Assembly: GCF_947489365.1 (NCBI RefSeq)
Contig: NZ_CANLDB010000005.1
Coordinates: forward strand, 248,001-312,000
Source of the DNA: an uncultured Nocardioides sp.
GTDB taxonomy: Bacteria; Actinomycetota; Actinomycetes; Propionibacteriales; Nocardioidaceae
Reading direction: 5' to 3'
DNA: 64,000 nucleotides
Shown: piece by piece, positions 46,398-54,740 of the stretch
Layout: the number at the start of each line of letters is the position of its first letter
How positions within the stretch are numbered: the first letter of the stretch is position 1
Position numbers and translations under genes: made by a program
Notes under the pieces: generated by a model
What the model was told of the DNA's origin: nothing
The model's database searches: none
The model's input: the letters and a program-made list of their open reading frames with translations, nothing else

Positions 46398-46853
46398 ATG
46401 GCCGGCGTGCGCATCACCTACCGCGAGGCCGCCCGTCGTCTCAGCGTCGGTGAGGCCACCGTCCGCGCTCCGCTGCGCCACGTCGTCCTTGAACAGACTC
46501 CCCCGCCGGCCGACGGGTCGCGCCGGGTGAAAGCCCACGCCTCGATCTACGTCGAGTCGCTTGACCCAGTTCGAGCATGGCTGTTGGAACGCGAGGCCGA
46601 AAGTGCCGAGCGCGAGCGACGTCGCCAGCAGCACGGCAACCCGCCGGACCTCGCCCACGTCTGGCTCGACACCACCACCGTCGCTGCGATGGCCGGGCTG
46701 ACCGTGAAATGGGCGCAATGGATGATCCGTGAGGAACAGATGCCGGGGACGTTTCACGGTGGGCGCTACTGGGTCAGGCGGGAGCACGCTGAGGTGATCG
46801 TGGCGGCCCGGGCGTTCACGCAGCGTGCTGACGAGAGGCAGGACGACCACTAA
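46398..46853 (+). CDS. Protein with two helix-turn-helix segments
   Basis: 151 residues. The first HTH is near 4-30 (RITYREAARRLSVGEATVRAPL) and the second near 92-135 (TTVAAMAGLTVKWAQWMIREEQ, then FHGGRYWVRREHAEV), an excisionase/MerR-like winged helix. A basic connecting helix (EREAESAERERRRQQ) separates them. It is a candidate regulator of the two facing cassettes through the inverted repeat upstream. Confidence 0.65.
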   Translation: MAGVRITYREAARRLSVGEATVRAPLRHVVLEQTPPPADGSRRVKAHASIYVESLDPVRAWLLEREAESAERERRRQQHGNPPDLAHVWLDTTTVAAMAGLTVKWAQWMIREEQMPGTFHGGRYWVRREHAEVIVAARAFTQRADERQDDH

Positions 46854-46909
46854 TCTCGGCGCATAGGTCTCGCTGGGGAGCGGGACTGCTTACGCAAAGA
46901 TGAGAAGCG

Positions 46910-47065
46910 TTGACGTCGCTGGTCCTCATTTTCGCAGCACCCCCGCCCACCAGTGGTGGAACCCGCCTGTTCCCGCTGTGGATCAGCATCCCGATCTTCC
47001 TGCTGATTCTCGGCTTTGTGCTATACCGAAAGTTCAGCGGCCGTCAGAAGCGAGACGGTGAGTGA
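46910..47065 (+). CDS. 51-residue single-helix membrane protein (cassette B)
   Basis: Starts at TTG with GAGAAG just upstream. It has a short polar lead (PPPTSGGTRL), one strong membrane helix (LWISIPIFLLILGFVLY) and a basic tail (RKFSGRQKRDGE). It overlaps the next gene by eight bases. It is too short to be recognised by homology; composition and coupling are the evidence. Confidence 0.5.
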   Translation: MTSLVLIFAAPPPTSGGTRLFPLWISIPIFLLILGFVLYRKFSGRQKRDGE

Positions 47066-47294
47066 GATCGAAGCCGCCGAACCAGTCGACGACATGCTGA
47101 GTTGTCGGTTCCGACCCGGCATTGCTGCCGCCATACTGTTCATCGTGGCCCTGTCCGCGTTCGGGACCGGAGAGCTCGACTGGCGCACGGCGGTGGTCGT
47201 TCTCGGACCTCTCGTACTGACATCCCTCTACGCCGGGCGATACGTTCGCGCACGCCGGGACCTGGTCAGAATGGGCTTGCGGCCGAATGACTGA
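47058..47294 (+). CDS. 78-residue two-helix membrane protein (cassette B)
   Basis: GTG 47058 is chosen since it overlaps the preceding stop. An acidic N-terminus (SEIEAAEPVDD) is followed by two hydrophobic helices (GIAAAILFIVALSAFG and AVVVLGPLVLTSLYAG) and a basic end. It overlaps the PYGPGW gene by eight bases. Its place before that gene mirrors cassette A. The function is unknown. Confidence 0.55.
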   Translation: MSEIEAAEPVDDMLSCRFRPGIAAAILFIVALSAFGTGELDWRTAVVVLGPLVLTSLYAGRYVRARRDLVRMGLRPND

Positions 47295-47595
47295 TCAGGA
47301 CAAGCGACCCCCTGACGGTCCATACGGCCCAGGTTGGAACGGCGCAGAAGACGCCCACTGGGAAAACTGGGGCGCATCCGCAGATCGCAGGATGCAACCG
47401 CAGCCGAAGAAACTTCGGAATACAGCCATAGTTCTGGGCCTCCTAGCCACGCCGATCCTGGCGATGACTTTCTCGGGCTGGCTCGACGGCGACTTCAAGT
47501 GGTCCCAGTTGCTTTTGGGTCTCTCGCAGCTTGGACTAAGCGCCTCGTTCTATTTTCAATACCGCAAGGCCCGGCGGACGGAGATGACCCAATGA
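47287..47595 (+). CDS. Two-helix membrane protein with PYGPGW motif (cassette B)
   Basis: 102 residues: MTDQDKRPPDGPYGPGWNG, an aromatic-rich stretch, then two helices (NTAIVLGLLATPILAMTF, and SQLLLGLSQLGLSASFYF) and a basic tail. It is the counterpart of the protein at 45182. It overlaps the nuclease-like gene by four bases (ATGA). Confidence 0.6.
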   Translation: MTDQDKRPPDGPYGPGWNGAEDAHWENWGASADRRMQPQPKKLRNTAIVLGLLATPILAMTFSGWLDGDFKWSQLLLGLSQLGLSASFYFQYRKARRTEMTQ

Positions 47596-47943
47596 AGGAA
47601 GCCGAGGTTCAGGCCGCATTCGAGACCTACCTGCTCGAGCGCGGCTGGGACGTGCAGACCGACGCTTCCGACTACGCAGACGTGCGCGCCAAGCGTGGTG
47701 CAGAACTCCTGATCGGCGAGGTGAAGGGCACGACGAGCAGCCCGGGGCTCGACGTCGACACTGGCTACGGCCAAATTCTGCGGTGCAACGTCTCGTTTCC
47801 CCGACGCCACCCAGTACGTGCTCGTCGGGCCCGAGCGGCTGCGCGGCCCTATTATGCGGGTGAGCGCCGAGGTGAGGCGCCGATTGCGGCTGGATCTTTT
47901 CGGCGTCGACGACCTCGGCGGGGTGCACCTCATTGAGGACTGA
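47592..47943 (+). CDS. PD-(D/E)XK nuclease-like protein, +1 frameshift
   Basis: The first frame gives MKEAEVQAAFETYLLERGW ... YADVRAKRGAELLIGEVKGT ... TGYGQILR: an aspartate, then the ExK of a PD-(D/E)XK fold, then a Q-containing helix. Near 47805 the coding signal moves one base forward at TTT-CCC-C-GAC and continues as DATQYVLVGPERLRG ... VDDLGGVHLIED to the stop at 47943; the original frame runs on as arginine-rich nonsense to 47936. The joined product is about 116 residues. One extra base (sequencing error or mutation) or +1 slippage at CCC-C could explain it. It may be a DNase in cassette B. Confidence 0.6.
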
Positions 47944-48172
47944 CGATGCGGACCATGCAGAGTTCGCCGAGGTCAGCGGCAAGTTCCAGCAGGTAGACGG
48001 GTGGATCACCTCGAACGTCCGCAGCCCCTCCTTCAAGTGCGCCGCAGACGAGCGCGGGACCTACATGGCCACTTACGGAGACCGGGGTCGGAGCTCACCT
48101 TGTGAGCAACTCGGTCCGGGAGGCCACCGCCGAGACGGCGCCCCCGTCCTGCCGCTTAGGCCGCCAGGATGA
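47933..48172 (+). CDS. Small unknown protein, doubtful
   Basis: 79 residues from a TTG that overlaps the nuclease stop. The first ~50 residues (FAEVSGKFQQVDGWITSN, SPSFKCAADERGTYMA) look protein-like; the last 25 are proline/glycine/arginine-rich and less convincing. It may be a truncated gene. Confidence 0.35.
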   Translation: MRTDDADHAEFAEVSGKFQQVDGWITSNVRSPSFKCAADERGTYMATYGDRGRSSPCEQLGPGGHRRDGAPVLPLRPPG

Positions 48173-48585
48173 GGACTGAGGAGACCAACAGGGCAAGACC
48201 GAGCAGCGTGAAAGCGCCGACTGCCACGTATGGGAGGACGGACTGACCCCCACCTCGGGACCGTTGACCGCATGACGCAATTAACGCGGCCAACGGTTGT
48301 CAACCTTTCCAGCACCGCGTCCAGTCGGCCGATCGCCCAACAGACGTAGCCCGCCAGGCATCATCAGGCACCCGCATCCCGACCTCACCCATAAGCCACG
48401 TCCGTCCCAGGTAAGCCGTCTCCTTCGACGACTGCAGCCTAGCTGAGCGCATCCGTAGAGACAGGGCCGAGCGATCGTGCCCACCGAGGATCGCACCTCG
48501 CGCCTTCCTAGAACCCAGCAGTCGATGTTTGGACGTGCGCCGACCAGGCTCTACGTCGATCTCAATGATGAGAAGGGACCCGGCC
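48173..48585. other. Stretch without a supported gene
   Basis: On the minus strand, a short frame ending at 48160 encodes a hydrophobic segment (VLPYVAVGAFTLLGLALLVSS), possibly a ~43-residue membrane peptide starting at a TTG near 48292. TTGACA (minus strand, near 48302) and the dyad GGTTG-T-CAACC suggest a promoter or operator there. Nothing else is recognisable. Confidence 0.3.
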
Positions 48586-48792
48586 CTACCTGCCTCTAAC
48601 CCTCGCCCTCCAGAACGCAGTAAGACTAACGGCGGCGAGCGCCAACATCGTTAAGGCCTCAGTTCCGATGCCGTTGAAGTAAATCAAGCTCAAGACGAGA
48701 AGCCCGAAGATTGCGACGCCGCCTCTGAAAATGATCAGATCCCGCCTTGCTGAAGCAGAGGCCAGCCGAGACCGCTTGTTATCTTCGTCCAT
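48586..48792 (-). CDS. Small two-helix membrane protein behind the RHS gene (immunity candidate)
   Basis: 68 residues from ATG 48792 (GAGAAAG upstream; a GTG at 48807 is an alternative). A basic start (MDEDNKRSRLASASARRD) precedes two helices (LIIFRGGVAIFGLLVLSLIYF and ALTMLALAAVSLTAFW) and a basic end. It begins 43 bp after the RHS stop on the same strand. Position and size match immunity proteins of RHS polymorphic toxins; that role is inference. Confidence 0.6.
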   Translation of the reverse strand: MDEDNKRSRLASASARRDLIIFRGGVAIFGLLVLSLIYFNGIGTEALTMLALAAVSLTAFWRARVRGR

Positions 48793-48835
48793 CTTTCTCG
48801 GCGCCACCTTTACTCGGTCTCCTGTCCCAGGATGG

Positions 48836-51800
48836 TCAATCGTAGTAGTACGGACTGTCTCCGGTGGCACCGCCAGCAGGATAATAGTCGGTGTACGGGT
48901 AGTAACTGTCCTCAGCCGCCTCGTCAAAGCTGAATCCGTAACAGGTCGAAGCGACCCCATACGCCGAAAAGACACCTGTTGTTCCTAGGGCCCACGCGCT
49001 TGACAAACTAAAGTACACGGCAATCACCACGCCGACCACCGTGAACGCACAGTCAATACTCCTGCCTGAGGTGTCGGTGTTGTTACAGGGATTCGACGCT
49101 GCGTAGTTGTAGGCGTTCAGAGTTAGAGGCTGGGCCATGGACCCATTCTTCGGGTCACGCTGAGTCCAGGTCCCGATAGACGGCATGTAGTACCGCGTGC
49201 CGAACTTGATCAGTCCAGTGGCTCGATCGTGGTACCCCGAAACGTAAGTGAACGGGTTCATGTTCGACGACGGCGCTTGCAGAGCACCGTTCTCCGAGCC
49301 GTCCTGGTTTGATGTGCCGGCGCCAGGGTGAGTCCAAGTGCGGATGATTTGACCGAAGGGCTCGTACAGGTAGCGGATCATTCCGTTGCCGTCGTCCTCG
49401 TTGGCAGCGATGCGCCCGCGACCGTCGTAGGTCCCAATCACTGATTGCTGCTCGTCGGTCAGGTAGTAGTCGGTGTCTCGGATTTGTCCAGCGTTGTTCG
49501 GATCCCGCGTGAGCATGGCCAGCAAATTGCCGCTGGTGTCTCGGACGAACAACTGCGCTGGCTGATCCGTGGTCTTCTGTGCGGAGATGTCGCCGGCGTA
49601 CCCGTAGGAGAAGTTCGTGTTGCCGGCACTGGTTCGTCGATCCTGTTCCACACCGTCGTAGGCCTGGGTGCCACCGGTGTGCGACGTGTTTGGCCCCATT
49701 CCAGGCGGGGTAATGCTGGTGGTCTGCCGCGGGAGGTTGTAGTCCAGTTGCAGACCGTTCAGCGATTGTGACCCACCGCCTGACGCACTGAGCAGGTCGC
49801 CGTCGGCGTTGTGGCTGTACGTGGTCTGGTCCGGGACCGTCGTAGCGGGGTCACAGTCGAGGTTCGGCGCGTCAGTCAACTGGCGGACCGAGGTGCAAAT
49901 CTGGTCCCCGTTGTCGTACCTCATCTGTAGGCGGCCGGTCTCGAGGCTGGGAGTCGTGCCACCCGTGAGTTCGTTCGTCAGATTCGAGCGCTCGGAGTAC
50001 TCGTATTCGAACTCGCGTAGGATGGGGTCGTTATTGGCCCCTCCGTTGCGAGTTACCGCCTTCTTCAGGCGCTTGATCGGGTCGTACTGGTACTTGGTCT
50101 GCTTGTTTCCGAGTTCGATCATGCCGTATTTGGTCGACGTCCGCGTCTCGTCCTTATCGGTCGACGGAATGTCCTCAAGATCGGGGTTGCTGTAGTCGTA
50201 CTCGCGGTAGGTGATGAGGTTGCCGTTGCCACGGACGGCGTCGCAATTGATCTCGTTAGACAGACTGTTTCCCCGGATGGAGAACTCACATCGCACCTGG
50301 GAGTCGTTGTCGTAGATGCGGCGCTGGACGAGTGGGTTGCTAGTCACCTGTCCACTGGAGTTCAGGATCGGGAAGGTGGTGCGGGTGCGGTTGTCCTGGT
50401 TGTCGTAGCCGAAGGTGATGGTGGCGTTGCCCGGCCGCTGGTCGTCGAGGCTCTCGAGCCGGTTCAGCCGGTCGTAGGTGTAGAGGGTCGCCTCGAGTCC
50501 GTCGCTAGTCTCGCTGTCAACGGCGGTGCGGATGACATTGCCGGCGAGGTCATAGTTGTAGTCGGTGCGGTTGGATGGGTTTTGCGGTCGCTCGCTCGTC
50601 AACCGGTTGAGGTCGTCGTACTCGAAGATCTTGTTCGGTGTGGTGAGGTTGCCCAACTCGACGAGGTTGCCAGCGAGGTCATAGTCCCACCGCACTGTCT
50701 GCACACCCGAGGGTGGGTTCTGACCGCAGTTGACGTTCGCGTCGTTGACATTAGCCGGGTCGTAGTGATCGGCTCGGACGACACGGTCGAGGGCGTCATA
50801 GCAGTAGCGGGTGCGGGTGCCGTTGCCGTCTGTGACGGTCCGGATCCGGGACAGGTTGTCGTAGGTGAACGTTTGGTCGCCGCCTGAGGGGCGGTTAACG
50901 GACAGCAGCTCGTTCTTGGCGTTGTAGGAGAACACCGTGTCGTCACCCTGCGGGCCATTGGCGGCCTGGGTGCAGGTCTCGTTGCCGTTGAACCCGGTCC
51001 CAGGCAAGATGCGCCGGATCTGTCCCTCTTCGGTCCAGCAGTAGTTGTACGTGATGTTCAGGTCGTCATTGCCCGCACGGGCCTCGGTGACCCGATCCTT
51101 ATCGTCGTACTCATACTCCCAGGAGTTGAGCTCACCGCCGGAGTCATCACCTTGAACGGCTTCCGGATTGTGCTCGCTGCCGCTGCCGTAGGTAGCGCCG
51201 CTGGTCGACCCTTCCGGCGATTCGGCCTTCGTGGCGTTCTCGTCATCACCCTGGTAGGAGTAGTTGTACATGGCGGTGCCGGAGCCGGTGCCGGGCATGG
51301 CCGCCATGTCGACGTTCGAGTTGACGGTCCACGAACTAGAACGCTTGTTGTTGTTGGCGTCGGTAGTGCGGAGCACCCGGGCGTGATTGTCGATGCAGTA
51401 CTTCGTCACGTCCTCGATGCCGGTGCGCTCGCCATTGACGTTGGTGCGGAACTTGGCGTCGTTGTCCTTCTCGCTCTCACAGGTGGCGCCGTCGGCGCCA
51501 GCGCCCTGGAAGTACGTGAAGTTGACCGTCGACGAGGCGCCACCCTGCTTGACCCGCTCGATCTGGTTCACGCGGTTTGTCGGGTTGTCGTACGTAAACT
51601 TGGTGACGCCACCCGCGCCAGTGGCGGTCTCTCGGGCGTCGCGAATCTCGATCAGTCGACCGTTGTCGGTGTAGTCGTACTCGGTGATGGCGCCGATGCT
51701 GCCTCCATCGGAGACGTTGTTGTCCGCGGCGGTGGTGTCACTGGAGGAGTTCCCGATGGCGTTGCCGTTGTAGACGGTGAGGCGCGAGGTGCGGAGCTGT

Positions 51801-54322
51801 GCCAGCTCACCCCCGGGCTGGCTGTAGGTGTACTGGTAGCGGAGCATCTCGGCGCCGGGGGTGGAGTCCGAGCCGTCGGGGCGACGGAGGCTGACCTGGT
51901 TGATCAGGCCCGCGGTGTTGTAGCTGAACACCGCAACTCGGCCTCGTGTGTCGGTGACCGATCCGAGCTTGTTGTCGGTTCGATAGCCGAACGCCAGAGC
52001 GTTCTGGTTGGTGTCGCGAATGGACTGCAGTTGACCCTGGAGGTCGAAGCGGTACTTCGACTCGTCGAAGAACGTCAGGATGTATGCGTTTTGGCTGGGG
52101 TCGCGCTCGAGGTCGGCGTCAATGCCGGGTTCTTCACGCTTGTACTGATTGCTACTAGACCCGCCGGTTTGGTTGAAGATGACGCGGTAACCCGATGGCC
52201 CCCAGAAGTTGAGCTTGGAGCGGTCGTTCGCGCCGTTGGGGAACTCCAGACGGATGGATCCGCCGAAGCTGTGTGACCAGCCGGCGCCCATGTTGGAGTT
52301 GGCGGACGCCTGAGCCTGGGCGGAGTTGTAGTAGCGGGTGAACCCCATGTCCCAGCCGGCGACGCCGGCGACGGAGAAGTCCTTGGCGTCAACGTGCAGG
52401 TTGCCGTTGCCGATGTTGGCCTTAGCGGTGATGCGGTCGGTGAGCTCGCGCTCCTCGAACTGCCAGTAGTCCCGCACGCCCCCTTGAGGACCGACCGCCG
52501 GGGTGTAGGTGATGTTCAGGTTGGGTCGACGGTTGGCCGGGTTGTTCACCGACGAGGAGAAGAAGGACAGCTTGTTGGTGACGTTCTCGCTCTGCTGCTT
52601 CACCACGAGGCCGTCGTTGGGCATGGTGCCGGTGTGCCAGCCCTCGACGATGGAGGTGATGTTGAAGTAGCGCCAGCCGTTGTTGGCCGCCAGGCCGTTC
52701 AGCAGGTTCGCGCCTTCGTTCGGTCCTGTTGGGTCGCCACCCGTCCAGGCTCCGTTGCTGCCCGAGGTGTTCCATGCGGCGCCGGTGTTGAACGGCTTGC
52801 CCGTCCGGCGAACCACGTAGTTGGTGTTGATGTTCGGGCCGGTCTGGGTGGTCTGGCTGGTGTCGAGCCACAGCTCGAGGTTCGCCTCGTCGATGCGGGC
52901 GGCGGGGTCGATCCCGGAGCTGTCGAACTTCAGAACGGCGCGGCGGTTCTTGCCGCCCGACATCTGCCCCACCTGAAGGTAGGTCTGCGAGTCGCCGCAG
53001 CGGTTGGAGTTGGGCTCGTCTTCGAACAGGGTGCAGTCGCGGGTCGGGCCGCGGGTGATGGTGGGGTCGATGGAGACGGGGTACTCGCGCGCGGGGTCGG
53101 TCAACCAGTCAAGATCGGGCACGACGCGGAGCGTCCACGAACCGCCGTTGCTGCCTGTCTGGGTGAGCTCGTAGTCGATGCTGTTCGTGTAGGCGGGGCC
53201 GGGCGTCTCGATGCCACCGATCTGCGTGGTCTCGGCGGAGTCATACATGTTGCCCAGCGGGATGGAGAAGACGGGGGCCTGGTTCGGCGCTGCGTCACGA
53301 ATGAAGTCGATGGATCCGTCGGTCTGGAGCACCGGCGTGATCCCGTCAGCCACCTCGAGGTCGTAGTCGAAACCGAATGCCTGCGAGCCCGCAGTCGCCT
53401 CTCCGACTCCCGGGGAGGGAGTAGCCTGCCCGGTCTGTTCGCCGCCTGCTGCTCCTCCCTCCGGGGCAGCCTCGGCGTTGCCGCCGGACCCGGGTTGAGT
53501 ATCGCCCTCACCATCGTCGGCACCGTCCGAGCTCTCATCCCCGGGACCCTCATCGCCAGGACCCTCATCGCCGTCGATGACAGACCCCTTGGGTCCCTCA
53601 GTCGGGGGCGAGTCCAGGACGATCGTCTCCTTGAGTCCCTCCCCCGTCGTTTGGAGCTGCACCGCGCTGGCCCCATCGAACCCGGCGGCGAAGTCCTCAC
53701 CGAATTGGGTGAAGCTGGCGGTGTCGCCATCGAGCGCGGGGGCACCCTGGAGACCTGCAAGCTTCAGGGTGACCCAGGCCTCGCCACCGGGAAGACCGGA
53801 TGCCTCGACCGCGAAACGGGCGGCCGTGTCCTCGGCGTCTGCCGGGATAGAAGCGGTGTAGCTCGCCGCGGCGTTCTCGGCGGCGTAGTCCTCGGCCGGG
53901 GCCTGGGGAGAGTCGGAGTCCTCGGTCGGCTCGACCAGCTCGGTGTCGATGGGGAGCCAGGTGCCGTCGTCGTCGAGGTAGTTGATCGGCACCTGTGAGA
54001 TGTCGATCTCGTGCTCGCCGGACGGGAGCATGCGGGTGGTCGAGGTCTCCGTGGACAGTTCCGGCAGCGGGATGGTCTCGAAGGACCCATCCTCTGGCTC
54101 TTCCATGGGCAGTGTCGCCGCCGGCATCACGGTCGCGCTCAACGCCCAGGACGACGGCACATCGGCCCCCGCCGCCGGCGGCGCGATTGCAGCGGCACCA
54201 GACGCCACCACCGCAAGCCCCGTCCCAATCGCGCCGACGCGAAGGCTCCGGCTGCGACCGCCGTTACGGCCGTAACGGGAAACAAACAGGGTCGACAAAG
54301 TGCCGAGAATGCGACGCCCCAT
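48836..54322 (-). CDS. Secreted RHS/YD-repeat protein with DNRLRE domain
   Basis: 1,828 residues. ATG 54322 has GGAGG six bases upstream and opens a long signal sequence (RSRSLRVGAIGTGLAVVASG ... APPAAGADVP). Then: an N-terminal domain, an acidic Gly/Pro linker (about 250-320), a DNRLRE-type beta domain (about 425-605; LKFDSSGIDPAARIDEANLELWL), and YD/RHS repeats from about 620 to 1715 (YDYTDNGRLIEIRD, YDNLSRIRTVTDGNG, YDLAGNVIRT). The core ends at a conserved GTRYYMPSIGTWTQRDP ... NAYNYAASNP. The 76-residue tip has a hydrophobic stretch and a Tyr-rich end (YYPYTDYYP, SPYYYD). RHS shells encapsulate toxic tips in contact-dependent competition. Confidence 0.9.
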   Translation of the reverse strand: MGRRILGTLSTLFVSRYGRNGGRSRSLRVGAIGTGLAVVASGAAAIAPPAAGADVPSSWALSATVMPAATLPMEEPEDGSFETIPLPELSTETSTTRMLPSGEHEIDISQVPINYLDDDGTWLPIDTELVEPTEDSDSPQAPAEDYAAENAAASYTASIPADAEDTAARFAVEASGLPGGEAWVTLKLAGLQGAPALDGDTASFTQFGEDFAAGFDGASAVQLQTTGEGLKETIVLDSPPTEGPKGSVIDGDEGPGDEGPGDESSDGADDGEGDTQPGSGGNAEAAPEGGAAGGEQTGQATPSPGVGEATAGSQAFGFDYDLEVADGITPVLQTDGSIDFIRDAAPNQAPVFSIPLGNMYDSAETTQIGGIETPGPAYTNSIDYELTQTGSNGGSWTLRVVPDLDWLTDPAREYPVSIDPTITRGPTRDCTLFEDEPNSNRCGDSQTYLQVGQMSGGKNRRAVLKFDSSGIDPAARIDEANLELWLDTSQTTQTGPNINTNYVVRRTGKPFNTGAAWNTSGSNGAWTGGDPTGPNEGANLLNGLAANNGWRYFNITSIVEGWHTGTMPNDGLVVKQQSENVTNKLSFFSSSVNNPANRRPNLNITYTPAVGPQGGVRDYWQFEERELTDRITAKANIGNGNLHVDAKDFSVAGVAGWDMGFTRYYNSAQAQASANSNMGAGWSHSFGGSIRLEFPNGANDRSKLNFWGPSGYRVIFNQTGGSSSNQYKREEPGIDADLERDPSQNAYILTFFDESKYRFDLQGQLQSIRDTNQNALAFGYRTDNKLGSVTDTRGRVAVFSYNTAGLINQVSLRRPDGSDSTPGAEMLRYQYTYSQPGGELAQLRTSRLTVYNGNAIGNSSSDTTAADNNVSDGGSIGAITEYDYTDNGRLIEIRDARETATGAGGVTKFTYDNPTNRVNQIERVKQGGASSTVNFTYFQGAGADGATCESEKDNDAKFRTNVNGERTGIEDVTKYCIDNHARVLRTTDANNNKRSSSWTVNSNVDMAAMPGTGSGTAMYNYSYQGDDENATKAESPEGSTSGATYGSGSEHNPEAVQGDDSGGELNSWEYEYDDKDRVTEARAGNDDLNITYNYCWTEEGQIRRILPGTGFNGNETCTQAANGPQGDDTVFSYNAKNELLSVNRPSGGDQTFTYDNLSRIRTVTDGNGTRTRYCYDALDRVVRADHYDPANVNDANVNCGQNPPSGVQTVRWDYDLAGNLVELGNLTTPNKIFEYDDLNRLTSERPQNPSNRTDYNYDLAGNVIRTAVDSETSDGLEATLYTYDRLNRLESLDDQRPGNATITFGYDNQDNRTRTTFPILNSSGQVTSNPLVQRRIYDNDSQVRCEFSIRGNSLSNEINCDAVRGNGNLITYREYDYSNPDLEDIPSTDKDETRTSTKYGMIELGNKQTKYQYDPIKRLKKAVTRNGGANNDPILREFEYEYSERSNLTNELTGGTTPSLETGRLQMRYDNGDQICTSVRQLTDAPNLDCDPATTVPDQTTYSHNADGDLLSASGGGSQSLNGLQLDYNLPRQTTSITPPGMGPNTSHTGGTQAYDGVEQDRRTSAGNTNFSYGYAGDISAQKTTDQPAQLFVRDTSGNLLAMLTRDPNNAGQIRDTDYYLTDEQQSVIGTYDGRGRIAANEDDGNGMIRYLYEPFGQIIRTWTHPGAGTSNQDGSENGALQAPSSNMNPFTYVSGYHDRATGLIKFGTRYYMPSIGTWTQRDPKNGSMAQPLTLNAYNYAASNPCNNTDTSGRSIDCAFTVVGVVIAVYFSLSSAWALGTTGVFSAYGVASTCYGFSFDEAAEDSYYPYTDYYPAGGATGDSPYYYD

Positions 54323-54740
54323 GGCGAGCCTCCGAGTAAAGAAACGGCGAGCCCCCGTGGACGCCGCAACACCCCGGAGCCTGAGAAAGTGAACTGGGTC
54401 ACGCCTCCGGAGGCGCATAGATGACCACAGGTTCCACAGGTTGCACAAGACTTCCGAAGAACTTGACGGTGAACACCGCAACAACGCCCACGAGAGCCGC
54501 CGGTTCACGCCCGTCCCGGACCCCGGGAACGTCGAGCCGACCACGCAGGCCACGACCGGCGACGTCCGACCGCTGCAGAGACAGGCTGACTAGCACCGGG
54601 TGCGTCGGCGGCAGCGGCCAGCCGGTTTGGCGCCCAGCCGGCGGGGCCTGTGATAGGAATTGCCGCCTACCAAACTCGGGCGACCCCTCGGGCGTCGACA
54701 CGCCGAGTCGTCGCGGCCAAATTTATGGGGGCTCTTCGCC
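54323..54740. promoter_or_regulatory. Divergent region between RHS and phosphoesterase genes
   Basis: It holds a perfect 14-bp palindrome CGCCTCCGGAGGCG (54402-54415), a possible operator about 80 bp before the RHS start. On the minus strand, a frame ending at 54399 encodes a short hydrophobic peptide (VGVVAVFTVKFFGSLVQPVEPVV, about 30 residues from a GTG near 54490), which might be a tiny gene upstream of RHS. I find no riboswitch I can name. Confidence 0.35.

Noticed and set aside
47536..48036. Minus-strand gene opposite the nuclease-like gene
   Set aside because: The plus strand shows a recognisable fold motif and gene coupling; the minus frame has neither.
54323..54420. c-di-AMP (ydaO-type) riboswitch before the secreted RHS gene
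   Set aside because: Actinobacterial cell-surface genes often carry one, but the conserved helices and junction bases could not be found here.
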